DNA from: Acidobacteriota bacterium
Lineage (GTDB): Bacteria; Acidobacteriota; UBA6911; RPQK01; JADFOI01
Length of the DNA: 39,723 bases
Direction of reading: 5' to 3'
Assembly: GCA_022562935.1 (NCBI GenBank)
Contig: JADFOI010000017.1
Location: forward strand, 1 to 39,723
A program made the translations under genes and the position numbers. Shown one piece after another: positions 25,813-34,528 of the stretch. The notes beneath the pieces are model-generated. The model was not told the DNA's origin. It worked only from the letters and a program-made list of their open reading frames with translations, and made no database searches. Every line of letters begins with the position of its first letter. Position 1 is the stretch's first letter.

Positions 25813-27810
25813 ATGTTACTCAAGCGCATTGAAGAAACCGAGCAGCACTTGCGGCAGTTCATCGCGCAACACTTCGGAGTGGAGTTGAAGCGGCTCACGG
25901 TGGAGACACCGCCCCGCACTGAATTCGGGGATCTGGCCTTCCCCTTCTCTTTCGAACTGGCCAAGACTCTTCGCCGATCTCCTCGTGAAATCGCCTTGCA
26001 GGTAGCAGAAAACATTGAAACTCCTCCCCACGTGGATCGTTTTGTAGCTGCCGGTAACGGCCACCTGAATGTATTTTTCAAGCGGGTTGCTTTCTTTCGC
26101 GATCTTCATCGCTGGCTCCACAGCCCCTCGGCCGAACCCTCGGGCGAGAAGGTCATCGTGGAGCACACCAACATTAATCCCAATAAGGCTGCACACATCG
26201 GCCATTTGAGAAATGCAGCTCTGGGAGACACCTTGGTCAGACTGTTGCGAGCTCGAGGTTGCAGGGTCGAGGTTCAGAACTACATCGACAATACCGGTGT
26301 CCAGGTAGCCGACGTGGTTGTGGGCTTTCAAAACCTGCGTCAGATGTCCTTCGAAGAGATCCAGTCCATCGCAGAACCTTTTGACTACTACTGCTGGGAT
26401 CTCTATGCAGAGGTCTCCAAATGGTATCAGGAGGAGGAATCACGCCTGAAGTTCCGCGAGCAAACACTCCAGGAAATCGAGAGTGGTGAGGGTCCCATCC
26501 CGCAGCTGGCCGAGTACATTTCGATGCGGGTTGTCTTCGCTCATCTGAAGACCATGCTCCGAATCGGAGTGCGCTATGAGGTCTTACCCCGGGAAAGTGA
26601 GATCCTCTCCATGAAGTTCTGGCAAGAGGCCTTTCAACGGCTCAAAGACAAAAAGGCAATCACCTACCAGGAGAACGGGCCCTACCAAGGCTGTTGGACC
26701 ATGCAGGTACCTGGGACCAATGGGCAACCCGATGAGGAAAAGATTATTGTCCGGAGTAATGGGACGGTAACCTATGTCGGAAAGGACATCGCCTACCAAC
26801 TCTGGAAGTTTGGGCTGCTGGGGAAAACTTTTCACTACCGCCCACTCTGCCAATACCGGGGCGGCGAAGTGACTCTGCATACCCATGGTAGTCCGAATGA
26901 AGACACCGTCTGGCTCACGACCACTGAACCCTCCCCCCATACCGAGCCCGATTTCGGGCGAGGCCAGAGGGTCTTCAACGTGATCGATGTACGCCAATCT
27001 TACCTTCAGCGTGTGGTGGTAGAGGGCCTGAGAAGACTCGGCTTTAGCAACGAAGCGGATCGTTCTGTGCACTTCAGCTATGAAATGGTTGCCTTGTCCC
27101 CTGCCTGTTGTTCGGAACTGGGCATCGAATTGTCAGAAGAGGATCGCAGAAAACCCTATGTGGAAGTCTCAGGACGTAAGGGACTTGGGGTTAAGGCCGA
27201 CGATCTGATCAACAAGTTGTTCGAAAAATCGCTTGAGGAAGTCAACGCCCGCGGGAAAGCTCTCACCCTGAAACAACGAAAGGAAATCGCTCAGAAGGTC
27301 TCCATCGGAGCTCTTCGCTACTTTCTACTCAAATACACCCGCAACACGGTGATCGCTTTCGACTTTTCCGAAGCTCTCAGTTTCGAAGGGGAAACAGGAC
27401 CTTACTTGCAGTATTCGGTGGTGCGTGCTCACAGCATCTTTCGCAAGCTGGAGGCGGACGATAGCGAATGGAATCTGTCGATCTGGGAAAAAGAATGTGA
27501 GCGAATGTGGGAGCAGCCAAACTCCATTGCCGAACTCCTCGAGGACAATGAACTCTGGAGTCTCTTGCTTCAAGCAGCACGTCTTGATGAAGCCATCGAC
27601 CAGACGGTTGCTACCCTGGAGATCTCCCATTTGGCCAAACATGTCTTTAATCTGGCCCAACAATTCAACCTGTTCTATCATAAGTACCGTATCCTCTCGG
27701 AGAGCGATCCGATCAAAAAATGCTTTTATCTCACCATCACCGATACGGCGCGTCAGGGACTGTTGAAGGGCCTCGATTTACTTGGTATACCCGTACCTGA
27801 GAGAATGTAG
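25813..27810 (+). CDS. argS: Arginyl-tRNA synthetase
   Basis: This class I synthetase of 665 aa has an N-terminal Add1 tRNA-recognition domain (TEFGDLAFPFSFELAK). The catalytic motif EHTNINPNKAAHIGHLRNA carries HIGH at 128-131. QNYIDNTGVQVADVVVGF and the KMSKS-position SGRKGLGVKADDLIN are followed by a DALR anticodon domain to the C-terminus. The frame is open from 25531, but that start would run through the larC 5' end. I choose ATG 25813, which matches the usual N-terminus. The next gene follows after 3 nt. Confidence 0.95.
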   Translation: MLLKRIEETEQHLRQFIAQHFGVELKRLTVETPPRTEFGDLAFPFSFELAKTLRRSPREIALQVAENIETPPHVDRFVAAGNGHLNVFFKRVAFFRDLHRWLHSPSAEPSGEKVIVEHTNINPNKAAHIGHLRNAALGDTLVRLLRARGCRVEVQNYIDNTGVQVADVVVGFQNLRQMSFEEIQSIAEPFDYYCWDLYAEVSKWYQEEESRLKFREQTLQEIESGEGPIPQLAEYISMRVVFAHLKTMLRIGVRYEVLPRESEILSMKFWQEAFQRLKDKKAITYQENGPYQGCWTMQVPGTNGQPDEEKIIVRSNGTVTYVGKDIAYQLWKFGLLGKTFHYRPLCQYRGGEVTLHTHGSPNEDTVWLTTTEPSPHTEPDFGRGQRVFNVIDVRQSYLQRVVVEGLRRLGFSNEADRSVHFSYEMVALSPACCSELGIELSEEDRRKPYVEVSGRKGLGVKADDLINKLFEKSLEEVNARGKALTLKQRKEIAQKVSIGALRYFLLKYTRNTVIAFDFSEALSFEGETGPYLQYSVVRAHSIFRKLEADDSEWNLSIWEKECERMWEQPNSIAELLEDNELWSLLLQAARLDEAIDQTVATLEISHLAKHVFNLAQQFNLFYHKYRILSESDPIKKCFYLTITDTARQGLLKGLDLLGIPVPERM

Positions 27811-27813
27811 AAA

Positions 27814-28851
27814 ATGACACTTCTTTTTCCTGCATTAATGCTGATGGTACCTCTTGTCAGTCCCCTTCACCTGACACAGGACGCGGATCCTCCTTTGACG
27901 GATCTGCTTACTGAGAGAGAACTTCGCGAATATCAAAGAAAGCCCCAATATCGCGATCGGATCGACTTGTTCAGAGAGGTCTTTGATCGTCGTGTGGATC
28001 TCTTGCAGAGATATATTCAACGAGACCAGTTGGACGAAATGGCTGATTTGCTGCAGAAGATTTCTGCGCTGTCTCACTATGCAGGCGAACAATCCTCCAA
28101 CGCAAAAAATGACAAGGATCTTCGCTCGTCAGAAGTCAAGAAGCTGGAAATTCGTCTTCGCAAACTGATCGAAACGATCAATGACTTGCGGACAACCGTA
28201 CCTTTTGAGTACGTGGAGGGGTTCGAAAACACCCTTCGAACCTTGGGACAACTCCGCAAGACCCTATTGAGACAGCTGCTGGGTGAAGCTCTGGTGGGAA
28301 ATCGAACCGCCCCTGCGAAGGGGACAGGGTATCTGGCATCCTTTTCGTTTCACCCTGGAGGATTCTCACTTGCGGCTCCCCCGGCGCGATTGCAGTCGAG
28401 AGATCGTTTCACGGAGGAGGAGTACGGAAAACTTCAGCTCCATCAAGAATTAGAAAAGAGAGTGGAGGTCTTTCTGGAAATTGCCGAGGCTCGTTTGGAG
28501 GAGATCCAGAGAAGAATGAAGGGGGGGGAATGGGAAGAAGAAAAGGAAAATCCTCTGGAGTTCTATACCTATTGGGACATGGTCCATGCCTATCGGAGGG
28601 CCATTGACGGCATTTTGATCAACATCGATGAAAAAGCCATTTATAAAACAGCCTCTGAGAAGGATATTCGAAAGTCCCTCGAGAAGCTCAATAAAATGAT
28701 CCAAGTGTTCATCCCCCAGTTAGAGCCCATCAAACAGCTTGCCATCGATCGGAAAGATGAGTCCCTGTATCGGGAATTGGAGGAAGCTCAGGAGATCTCT
28801 GTCGTCGCCCAAAAGGGGTCTCTCTATGGCTTGGGTGCACCCGCGCAGTAG
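27814..28851 (+). CDS. Secreted helical protein of unknown function
   Basis: This 345-aa protein opens with a hydrophobic N-terminus (MTLLFPALMLMVPLVSPLHL) that looks like a signal peptide. The mature part is very rich in Glu, Arg, Lys and Leu and almost wholly helical (VDLLQRYIQRDQLDEMADLL, ARLEEIQRRMKGGEWEEEKE). A less ordered Gly/Ser/Pro linker lies near residues 165-195. I recognise no family. It lies in an apparent operon, 3 nt after argS and 8 nt before the type III PKS. Confidence 0.65.
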   Translation: MTLLFPALMLMVPLVSPLHLTQDADPPLTDLLTERELREYQRKPQYRDRIDLFREVFDRRVDLLQRYIQRDQLDEMADLLQKISALSHYAGEQSSNAKNDKDLRSSEVKKLEIRLRKLIETINDLRTTVPFEYVEGFENTLRTLGQLRKTLLRQLLGEALVGNRTAPAKGTGYLASFSFHPGGFSLAAPPARLQSRDRFTEEEYGKLQLHQELEKRVEVFLEIAEARLEEIQRRMKGGEWEEEKENPLEFYTYWDMVHAYRRAIDGILINIDEKAIYKTASEKDIRKSLEKLNKMIQVFIPQLEPIKQLAIDRKDESLYRELEEAQEISVVAQKGSLYGLGAPAQ

Positions 28852-28859
28852 GCGCTCAC

Positions 28860-29912
28860 ATGCCACGCCTCGTCACCGTTGGCACGGCTGTGCCCCCTTA
28901 TTGCTTTGAGCAACAAGAGATTCGGGAATGGGTCCACCAGCATTTCCAAGAAAAACTCGAGTGTACCCAAAGCCTGATTGGCGTTTTTGACAATGTTCAC
29001 GTCCACAGGCGATTCTTCTGTGTCCCTTTGGAGTGGTTTGAACGCCCTCACACCTTTTCAGAGAAAAACGGAGAATACATCCGCTGGTCGGAGCGCCTGA
29101 GTATTGAGGCCATCGAACGTTGTCTGGAAAAAGCTGATCTGGGTCCCCAGGATGTGGATCACCTGGTCTTTGTCTCCACCAGCGGGATGTCCACACCCAG
29201 CATTGATGCCCGCATCATCAACCGGCTGGGATTTGGCACTCACACCAAAAGGACACCTATTTTTGGTCTGGGCTGTGCCGGAGGAGCTACCGGGCTGACC
29301 CACTGCCGGGATCTTGCCAGAGGGGCACCCGATCAAAGAATCCTCTTAGTCTCGGTGGAATTGTCATCTCTTACCTTCCAGTTCACCGATTATCGGAAAA
29401 GCAATTTTGTGGCTTCGGCCCTTTTTGCTGATGGAGCCGCTGCTGTTTTGATCTGTGGAGATACTTGTCCAGAGGAGGGAATCCACATGGTGGATTGCAT
29501 GAGCACGTTGTGGCCCAACACCCTCGATCTCATGGGATGGAAATTTAGCGAGACAGGACTCAGCGTCATTTTCTCACCAACGATTCCCAAGGTTCTGGAC
29601 CAACACATCAAGGAGAACGTCTTCGAATTCCTCCAACGAAGTCAGATCAGCCTGCAGGACCTTGATCACTTTGTCATCCATCCAGGAGGGGCAAAGATAC
29701 TTCTTGCCTTGAGGAATGCGCTTGAGCTCAGCGAGGAAAAACTCGACTCCAGTCGTTTCGTCTTGGAAAACTACGGAAACATGTCCAGTCCAACCATCCT
29801 GTTCATCCTGGAACATCTGATGAGGGCAAGTTCTCCGGAGAAAGCCGACTGGGGGCTTTGTATCGCTTTTGGTCCAGGCTTCAGTTCTGAGCTCATTCTC
29901 TTAAGATGGTGA
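28860..29912 (+). CDS. Type III polyketide synthase (chalcone/alkylpyrone synthase-like)
   Basis: The 350-aa thiolase-fold enzyme carries the type III PKS triad: Cys139 in FGLGCAGGATG, His274 in FVIHPGGAKIL and Asn307 in LENYGNMSSPT. VFVSTSGMSTPSID and the C-terminal IAFGPGFSSELILLRW support chalcone/stilbene-synthase-like enzymes over FabH (no GNTSAA). Bacterial members extend fatty acyl or aromatic starters with malonyl-CoA to make alkylpyrones or resorcinols, often membrane phenolic lipids. No methyltransferase or hydroxylase partner is next to it. It is the last gene of the argS operon. Confidence 0.88.
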   Translation: MPRLVTVGTAVPPYCFEQQEIREWVHQHFQEKLECTQSLIGVFDNVHVHRRFFCVPLEWFERPHTFSEKNGEYIRWSERLSIEAIERCLEKADLGPQDVDHLVFVSTSGMSTPSIDARIINRLGFGTHTKRTPIFGLGCAGGATGLTHCRDLARGAPDQRILLVSVELSSLTFQFTDYRKSNFVASALFADGAAAVLICGDTCPEEGIHMVDCMSTLWPNTLDLMGWKFSETGLSVIFSPTIPKVLDQHIKENVFEFLQRSQISLQDLDHFVIHPGGAKILLALRNALELSEEKLDSSRFVLENYGNMSSPTILFILEHLMRASSPEKADWGLCIAFGPGFSSELILLRW

Positions 29913-29932
29913 ATCGCGCAGTGCGCGCTTCA

Positions 29933-30007
29933 CCAGTTCCAAGTTCCAGGTTCCAAGTTTCAGGTTTTAGATTTTGGATTTTGGATTTCTGCCGGTCTGC
30001 CGGCTGC
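29933..30007. repeat. R3 repeat copy inside the 3' end of the ThiE/TenI gene
   Basis: The run ccagttccaagttccaggtt, then ttagattttggattttgg and gatttctgccggtctgccgg, is the inverted equivalent of 7273-7304 plus neighbouring phrases. The repeat covers the stop codon (29967-29969) and last residues of the minus-strand ThiE/TenI gene. Confidence 0.6.
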
Positions 30008-30638
30008 CTAGCAGTGCGCTGACCTCCCGCTGCACCCAGGTGATTCCGGCAGCTCCGCCGGCTCCGGTCTTGAAGACTTCCTCGAAATTGGACTCGTCGA
30101 TGCCTCCTATGGCGATCACCGGGATAGACAAGGTCTGCACGGCTTCTTGGAGAGCTGACCTTCCCAGAGGCAAACGATCCGATGGCTTGGAGAGGGGATC
30201 AAAGATCGGTCCCAGCAAGAGGTAGTCCACTCCTTCCGCTTCAGCCCTTTCTGCCTCTGACAGTGTGTGGACGGACTTCCCCAATAGGGACTGGCTGGCT
30301 CCGAAACGGTCTCTGACCCGTCTGGCCTCGCCAACGTCCTGGCTGGAGGTGAGGTGAGCACCGTCAGCCTTCTCTTCAAGAGCCACTTCAAACCAGGAAT
30401 TCACTAAAAACAGCTTGCCCGTTTCACTCGCCAACCGCACCCCGCACTGAACGAAACTACGGTTCTGTTCAGCCGGAAGATCCTTCTCACGCCACTGAAC
30501 GATGTCTGCTCGTGTCTGAAAGAGCAACTCCAGATAACTCAGCGGCTCCAGGTCGGGAAAGGCACGACGGTTGGAGATGCCATAGAGTATGGGAGATTGG
30601 AGGTTATGCTTTCCTAAAATATCGTTGAAAGTGGGCAA
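29967..30638 (-). CDS. ThiE/TenI-family protein (thiazole tautomerase or thiamine phosphate synthase)
   Basis: This 223-aa TIM-barrel protein has VQWREKDLP, LFLVNSWFEVAL, ADGAHLTSSQD, LGKSVHTLSEAERAEAEG, DYLLLGPIFDPLSKP and IPVIAIGGID. ThiE couples thiazole and pyrimidine phosphates to form thiamine phosphate; TenI aromatises the thiazole product of ThiG. The SVHT segment and the missing INDR-type Asp (here VNSW) favour a TenI-like tautomerase, but this is a judgement by eye. The start is TTG 30638, overlapping the upstream membrane-protein gene by 35 nt. The C-terminal SRQTGRNPKSKI is encoded by an R3 repeat and looks non-native. Confidence 0.75.
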   Translation of the reverse strand: MPTFNDILGKHNLQSPILYGISNRRAFPDLEPLSYLELLFQTRADIVQWREKDLPAEQNRSFVQCGVRLASETGKLFLVNSWFEVALEEKADGAHLTSSQDVGEARRVRDRFGASQSLLGKSVHTLSEAERAEAEGVDYLLLGPIFDPLSKPSDRLPLGRSALQEAVQTLSIPVIAIGGIDESNFEEVFKTGAGGAAGITWVQREVSALLGSRQTGRNPKSKI

Positions 30639-30846
30639 CTTCCCAGGCCCCTAAAATAAGGTTTGCGATACCAAGTCCCGAGACAGCACCTCGGAAAAAA
30701 TCATTCAGGAGCAGGACCCTAAGAAAAGAAGAATATTGAAGGAGGAAATTTTGGTCCCAGAGACGCATCCAGGGATAGACGAGAAGGAAGATCCCTACTT
30801 CAAGGCAGTAGAGAACATAGATGACAAACAGGACTTTGTTAACCAT
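30604..30846 (-). CDS. Small integral membrane protein, unknown function
   Basis: This is an 80-aa hydrophobic protein with a first helix (VLFVIYVLYCLEVGIFLLVY) and a second region FRGAVSGLGIANLILGAW. The ATG at 30846 is 18 nt after rplS. It is translated in the rplS operon and overlaps the ThiE/TenI start. In many bacteria rnhB follows rplS; here this protein takes that place. No family recognised. Confidence 0.6.
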   Translation of the reverse strand: MVNKVLFVIYVLYCLEVGIFLLVYPWMRLWDQNFLLQYSSFLRVLLLNDFFRGAVSGLGIANLILGAWEVAHFQRYFRKA

Positions 30847-30864
30847 GCTAAGGAAGCCACTGAA

Positions 30865-31209
30865 CTACCGCCTTCGCTCTTTGATCCGAGCCGCTTTACC
30901 TCTGCGCTCTCGCAAATAATAGAGTTTTGCACGTCTGACCCGTCCCCTTTTGACCACTTCGATCGTCTGGATCGTGGGAGAGTAAAGAGGAAAAATCCGC
31001 TCAACCCCGTAACCCACTGAAACTTTACGGACCGTGAAAGTGGAACTCAAGCCGTTCCTCTTGATGGCAATAACCACTCCTTCGAATACTTGAATCCGGG
31101 ACTTGTCTCCCTCTCTGATTTTCACATTGACTCGAACCGTATCTCCTGATCTGAATTCAGAAATCTTCCGGTCCATATATTTTTGTTCAACTTTATCCAC
31201 TAAATCCAT
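30865..31209 (-). CDS. rplS: 50S ribosomal protein L19
   Basis: The 114-aa protein has [60 protein letters not shown], the L19 pattern, and a basic C-terminus [21 protein letters not shown]19 sits at the 30S-50S interface. The ATG comes one base after the trmD stop. Confidence 0.97.
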   Translation of the reverse strand: MDLVDKVEQKYMDRKISEFRSGDTVRVNVKIREGDKSRIQVFEGVVIAIKRNGLSSTFTVRKVSVGYGVERIFPLYSPTIQTIEVVKRGRVRRAKLYYLRERRGKAARIKERRR

Positions 31210-31210
31210 G

Positions 31211-31936
31211 TCAGACCTCGGTTTTCTTCAACGCCGCTCGATCTTCCAAGCAACTCTCTTCTTTCAGAAGATCCGGCCTCTTTTGTTGCGTTCGTTCCAA
31301 GGCCTTTTGACGCCTCCATCTCTGGATTCGCACGTGATCCCCGGAAAGAAGGATATCAGGTACTTTCCACCCGCGAAATTCTGCTGGGCGAGTATAGTGG
31401 GGAAAATCGAGAAGGTCATCCATAAAAGACTCCTCCAGGACGGAATTTCCCTTACCCACCACACCTGGGATTAGGCGGCTCACCGCATCGACCACCGAAC
31501 AGGCTGCAAACTCTCCTCCCGAGAGTACAAAGTCACCCACCGAAAGCTCCTCGTCGGCCAAATAGTCGGCCACCCGTTGATCCACGCCCTCGTAACGACC
31601 GCAAATCAAGATCAGATGGGGCAGTAAAGATAACTCGTTTGCCTTCTTCTGATCAAATCGCCTCCCTTGCGGCGAGAGTAAAATGACGCGTCCCCTGTCT
31701 CCCCATTTTTCCTGACACTTCTCTACAGCCTCAAAAATCAACTCCGGCTTCAGTACCATTCCCTCTCCTCCTCCGTAGGAACGATCATCAACCGTTTTTC
31801 TTGCATCGGGAGCGAATTCTCGCAGATCCACTATTTCCGTCTCCAGAAGTCCTTTCTTTCGGCCCTGGCGGATCATACCAAAGTCAAAAACCTCAGCGAA
31901 AAACTCGGGAAAAATGGTCACGATGCTGATCAACAT
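31211..31936 (-). CDS. trmD: tRNA (guanine37-N1)-methyltransferase
   Basis: TrmD methylates G37 of tRNAs to prevent frameshifting. The 241-aa SPOUT enzyme has [43 protein letters not shown], the trefoil-knot SAM loop [15 protein letters not shown], and [20 protein letters not shown]. It is in the standard rimM-trmD-rplS order. Confidence 0.97.
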   Translation of the reverse strand: MLISIVTIFPEFFAEVFDFGMIRQGRKKGLLETEIVDLREFAPDARKTVDDRSYGGGEGMVLKPELIFEAVEKCQEKWGDRGRVILLSPQGRRFDQKKANELSLLPHLILICGRYEGVDQRVADYLADEELSVGDFVLSGGEFAACSVVDAVSRLIPGVVGKGNSVLEESFMDDLLDFPHYTRPAEFRGWKVPDILLSGDHVRIQRWRRQKALERTQQKRPDLLKEESCLEDRAALKKTEV

Positions 31937-31995
31937 AACTACGCGCTTTCAAAAATGTATTCGTAAGGATCTCGTTTGATCCGTGGAGATCGGCG

Positions 31996-32502
31996 TTAAA
32001 GTAATCCCGAGGGGAGGTTCACTTGGATCACCTTTTTTTCCACATCGACCTTCAGCACAAATTCCCGAACCAGCGGCACCATAAACTCCCGTCCATCAGC
32101 CCTTGTCACCACCAGATTACAGCCTGCGGCTCCCGTTTCGAAAATCCCGGTCACCCCACCCAGTACCTCTTCATCCTCCAGGACTTGGCACCCAATCAGA
32201 TCAGAATGGTAGTAGTTGTCTTGGGGAAGCGAAACCCGTTGGTCCTCGGAAACTTGAACGTCACCGCCAATGAGCTCTTCTACTTCCTCAGGACGATCAC
32301 GCCCGCGAAACTTCAGAATGACGCGGTTTTTGTGAAACCAGTGTTTCTCGATTTTCTCCCAATACTCCCTCTCGCCATTGAAAATACGAACCTCATCAAG
32401 GGAGGAGAAACGCTCGGGGAAATCAGTTAAGAGTTCAGCTGCGACTTCGCCTCGAACTCCACGTCTCTTGACGATTCGGGCAATGCTGGAAAATTGAGCC
32501 AA
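31996..32502 (-). CDS. rimM: Ribosome maturation factor RimM
   Basis: This 168-aa assembly factor acts on the 30S head and binds S19. It has an N-terminal RimM barrel (ARIVKRRGVRGEVAAELLTD, VILKFRGRDRPEEVEELIGG) and a PRC-like C-terminal domain (YYHSDLIGCQVLEDEEVLGG, EFMVPLVREFVLKVD). The start is TTG at 32502, directly after the khpA stop with GGAG upstream. Confidence 0.93.
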   Translation of the reverse strand: MAQFSSIARIVKRRGVRGEVAAELLTDFPERFSSLDEVRIFNGEREYWEKIEKHWFHKNRVILKFRGRDRPEEVEELIGGDVQVSEDQRVSLPQDNYYHSDLIGCQVLEDEEVLGGVTGIFETGAAGCNLVVTRADGREFMVPLVREFVLKVDVEKKVIQVNLPSGLL

Positions 32503-32733
32503 CTACTCCAAGATCTCCAAAACAAATCGCTTGTGGAGCTTCATTCCTGCAGCTCCTAGAAGGGTTCGGATGGAACGAGCCGTTCGTCCCTGTTTTCCAA
32601 TCACTTTACCAAGATCCGACTGAGCCACCCTCAACTCAAGGACCGTGGTTTGTTCACCCGAAACCTCATTCACAACGACCTCATCAGGACTGTCCACCAA
32701 AGCTTTCGCGATCATTTCGATAAGCTCTTTCAT
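32503..32733 (-). CDS. khpA: KH-domain RNA-binding protein KhpA
   Basis: The 76-aa single-KH protein has [20 protein letters not shown] with the GKQG loop that contacts RNA. KhpA usually pairs with KhpB to bind RNAs and influence cell elongation and division. The frame is open to 32766, but AGGAGGAG sits just before the ATG at 32733, which also gives the usual length. It occupies its usual slot between rpsP and rimM. Confidence 0.93.
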   Translation of the reverse strand: MKELIEMIAKALVDSPDEVVVNEVSGEQTTVLELRVAQSDLGKVIGKQGRTARSIRTLLGAAGMKLHKRFVLEILE

Positions 32734-32863
32734 AACTCCTCCTGTAAAACGAACTTGGATCTCCAAGTATCCAACCAGCTCGAGCGCGTGTCATGTCCAG
32801 GGCTCACAGAGCCTCATCAAGATCGGCAATCAAAGACGCGCATCAATACAAGGTCTTCTTCAA

Positions 32864-33106
32864 TTATGTCGACTGCCTGACTTTATTGATCAAGACTCTT
32901 ACGGTATTCGAGGGTTGTGCACCTTGTTTGACCCAATGTTCAATTCGGTCAAGGTCCAAGTTCAGTCGAACAGGCTTCAGAGCTGGGTTGTAGTAACCCA
33001 CTATCTCAACGAATCGCCCCTCTCGTGCTTTGTGCTTTTCAGCAACAACAACTCGAAAATGAGGATCCTTTTTTCTTCCGTGCCGACTCAAACGTATTCT
33101 TAACAA
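32864..33106 (-). CDS. rpsP: 30S ribosomal protein S16
   Basis: The 80-aa protein has RIRLSRHGRKKDPHFRVVVA, GRFVEIVGYYNPAL and IEHWVKQGAQPSNTVRVLI, all S16 signatures. Start ATG 33106. It lies 41 nt downstream of ffh in the conserved order. Confidence 0.97.
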   Translation of the reverse strand: MLRIRLSRHGRKKDPHFRVVVAEKHKAREGRFVEIVGYYNPALKPVRLNLDLDRIEHWVKQGAQPSNTVRVLINKVRQST

Positions 33107-33147
33107 TGATCGCTCCTAGCAATGCAACTCATTCTATCAGAGAGTCG

Positions 33148-34479
33148 CTAAATCGGAAAGTTTAATTTAGGTAACCCTTTGGTAGAAAAGCCTTTACTGA
33201 TCTTATTCATCATCTTTTTTGTCTGCACATACTGCTTGAGCAGACGATTGACTTCGGAAACCGGTCTTCCGCTGCCTTTTGCGATTCTCTTGCGCCTTGA
33301 GGCATTGATGGTCTTGTAGGCAACCCTTTCCTTCAGGGTCATGGAATTGATGATTGCTTCCAGATAAGTTAATTGTTTCTCATCGACCTGAAGTTTATTC
33401 AATCCCTTCAGCGGACCCATTTGGGGAAGCATCCCCAGTACCTGCTCCAGCGGACCCAGCCTCCGGAGCTGCCTCAGTTGTTGACGGAAATCCTCCAGCG
33501 TGAACTCGTTGCGCTGCATCTTCTTGAGCATTTCCTGAGCTTGCTCTTCATCCACGACTTCTTCAGCCTTTTCGATCAAACTCAGCACATCACCCATCCC
33601 CAATATGCGACTTGCCATTCGCTCTGGATGAAAAACTTCCAATGCCTCGTACTTCTCACCCACACCGATGAACTTGATCGGCTTTCCTGTCACCGTCTTG
33701 ATCGAGAGGGCAGCTCCACCCCGAGCATCTCCGTCCATCTTGGTCAAGACGACGCCGGAAAGATTCAAACGCTGGTTAAACTCGCGGGCCGAGTTCACAG
33801 CGTCCTGCCCGGTCATGGCATCGGCCACCAGGAGAATTTCAGCCGGCCGCACCTCCTCAGCAATGCGATCCAACTCCATCATCAACTCTGAGTCGATGTG
33901 TAAGCGTCCCGCTGTATCGATCAGGAGGATGTCAAACCCCGTGTTACGAGCGTGCTGTAGAGCATTGCCCGCCAACTCCACCGCGTCACTGCTCTTTTCC
34001 TCGTAAACCCCAATTCCAATTTCGCGGGCAATAACCGAGAGTTGCTCCATAGCGGCGGGGCGGTACACATCTGTTGAAACCATTAAAGGCTGGAACCCTT
34101 TCTTCTTCAACCACAGAGCCAACTTTCCTGTGGTTGTCGTCTTGCCACTTCCTTGAAGACCCATCAACAAGATGACGCTTGGAAAAGGTTTGGAAAACAC
34201 CAGTCCAGCCTCCTCCCTCCCAAAGAGTTCGGTGAGTTCGTCACGAACGATCTTCACAACCTGCTGAGCAGGCATCAGATTGCGAAGCACCTCTTCTCCG
34301 AGGGCCTTCTCCTTGACCCGAGATACGAACTCCTTCACCACCTTAAAGTGAACATCCGCCTCCAGGAGCGCAATGCGAATTTCTCGCATCGCCACCTCGA
34401 TATGGAGTTCATCAAGCCGTCCCTCACCCTTCAAATCGCGAAGAATTTTCTGTAATTTTGTTGATAAGTTTCCTAACAT
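33148..34479 (-). CDS. ffh: Signal recognition particle GTPase Ffh
   Basis: Ffh with 4.5S RNA targets nascent membrane proteins to FtsY. The 443-aa protein has an N domain (MLGNLSTKLQKILRDLKGEG), the G domain with LMGLQGSGKTTTTGKLA, DTAGRLHID, TKMDGDARGGAALS and GVGEKYEALEVFHPERMASR, and a Met-rich M domain ending MMNKISKGF. The frame is open to 34650, but ATG 34479 has AGGA upstream and is the canonical N-terminus. It is divergent from selB with 49 bp between starts. Confidence 0.96.
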   Translation of the reverse strand: MLGNLSTKLQKILRDLKGEGRLDELHIEVAMREIRIALLEADVHFKVVKEFVSRVKEKALGEEVLRNLMPAQQVVKIVRDELTELFGREEAGLVFSKPFPSVILLMGLQGSGKTTTTGKLALWLKKKGFQPLMVSTDVYRPAAMEQLSVIAREIGIGVYEEKSSDAVELAGNALQHARNTGFDILLIDTAGRLHIDSELMMELDRIAEEVRPAEILLVADAMTGQDAVNSAREFNQRLNLSGVVLTKMDGDARGGAALSIKTVTGKPIKFIGVGEKYEALEVFHPERMASRILGMGDVLSLIEKAEEVVDEEQAQEMLKKMQRNEFTLEDFRQQLRQLRRLGPLEQVLGMLPQMGPLKGLNKLQVDEKQLTYLEAIINSMTLKERVAYKTINASRRKRIAKGSGRPVSEVNRLLKQYVQTKKMMNKISKGFSTKGLPKLNFPI

Positions 34480-34528
34480 TCCTGTACAAGACTCCTGTAG
34501 AAGCATTTTACCCAGGTTTGAATCTAAT

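Noticed and set aside
34373-34528. Upstream extension of selB
   Set aside because: Lies antisense to the start of ffh; [15 protein letters not shown] is the canonical start.
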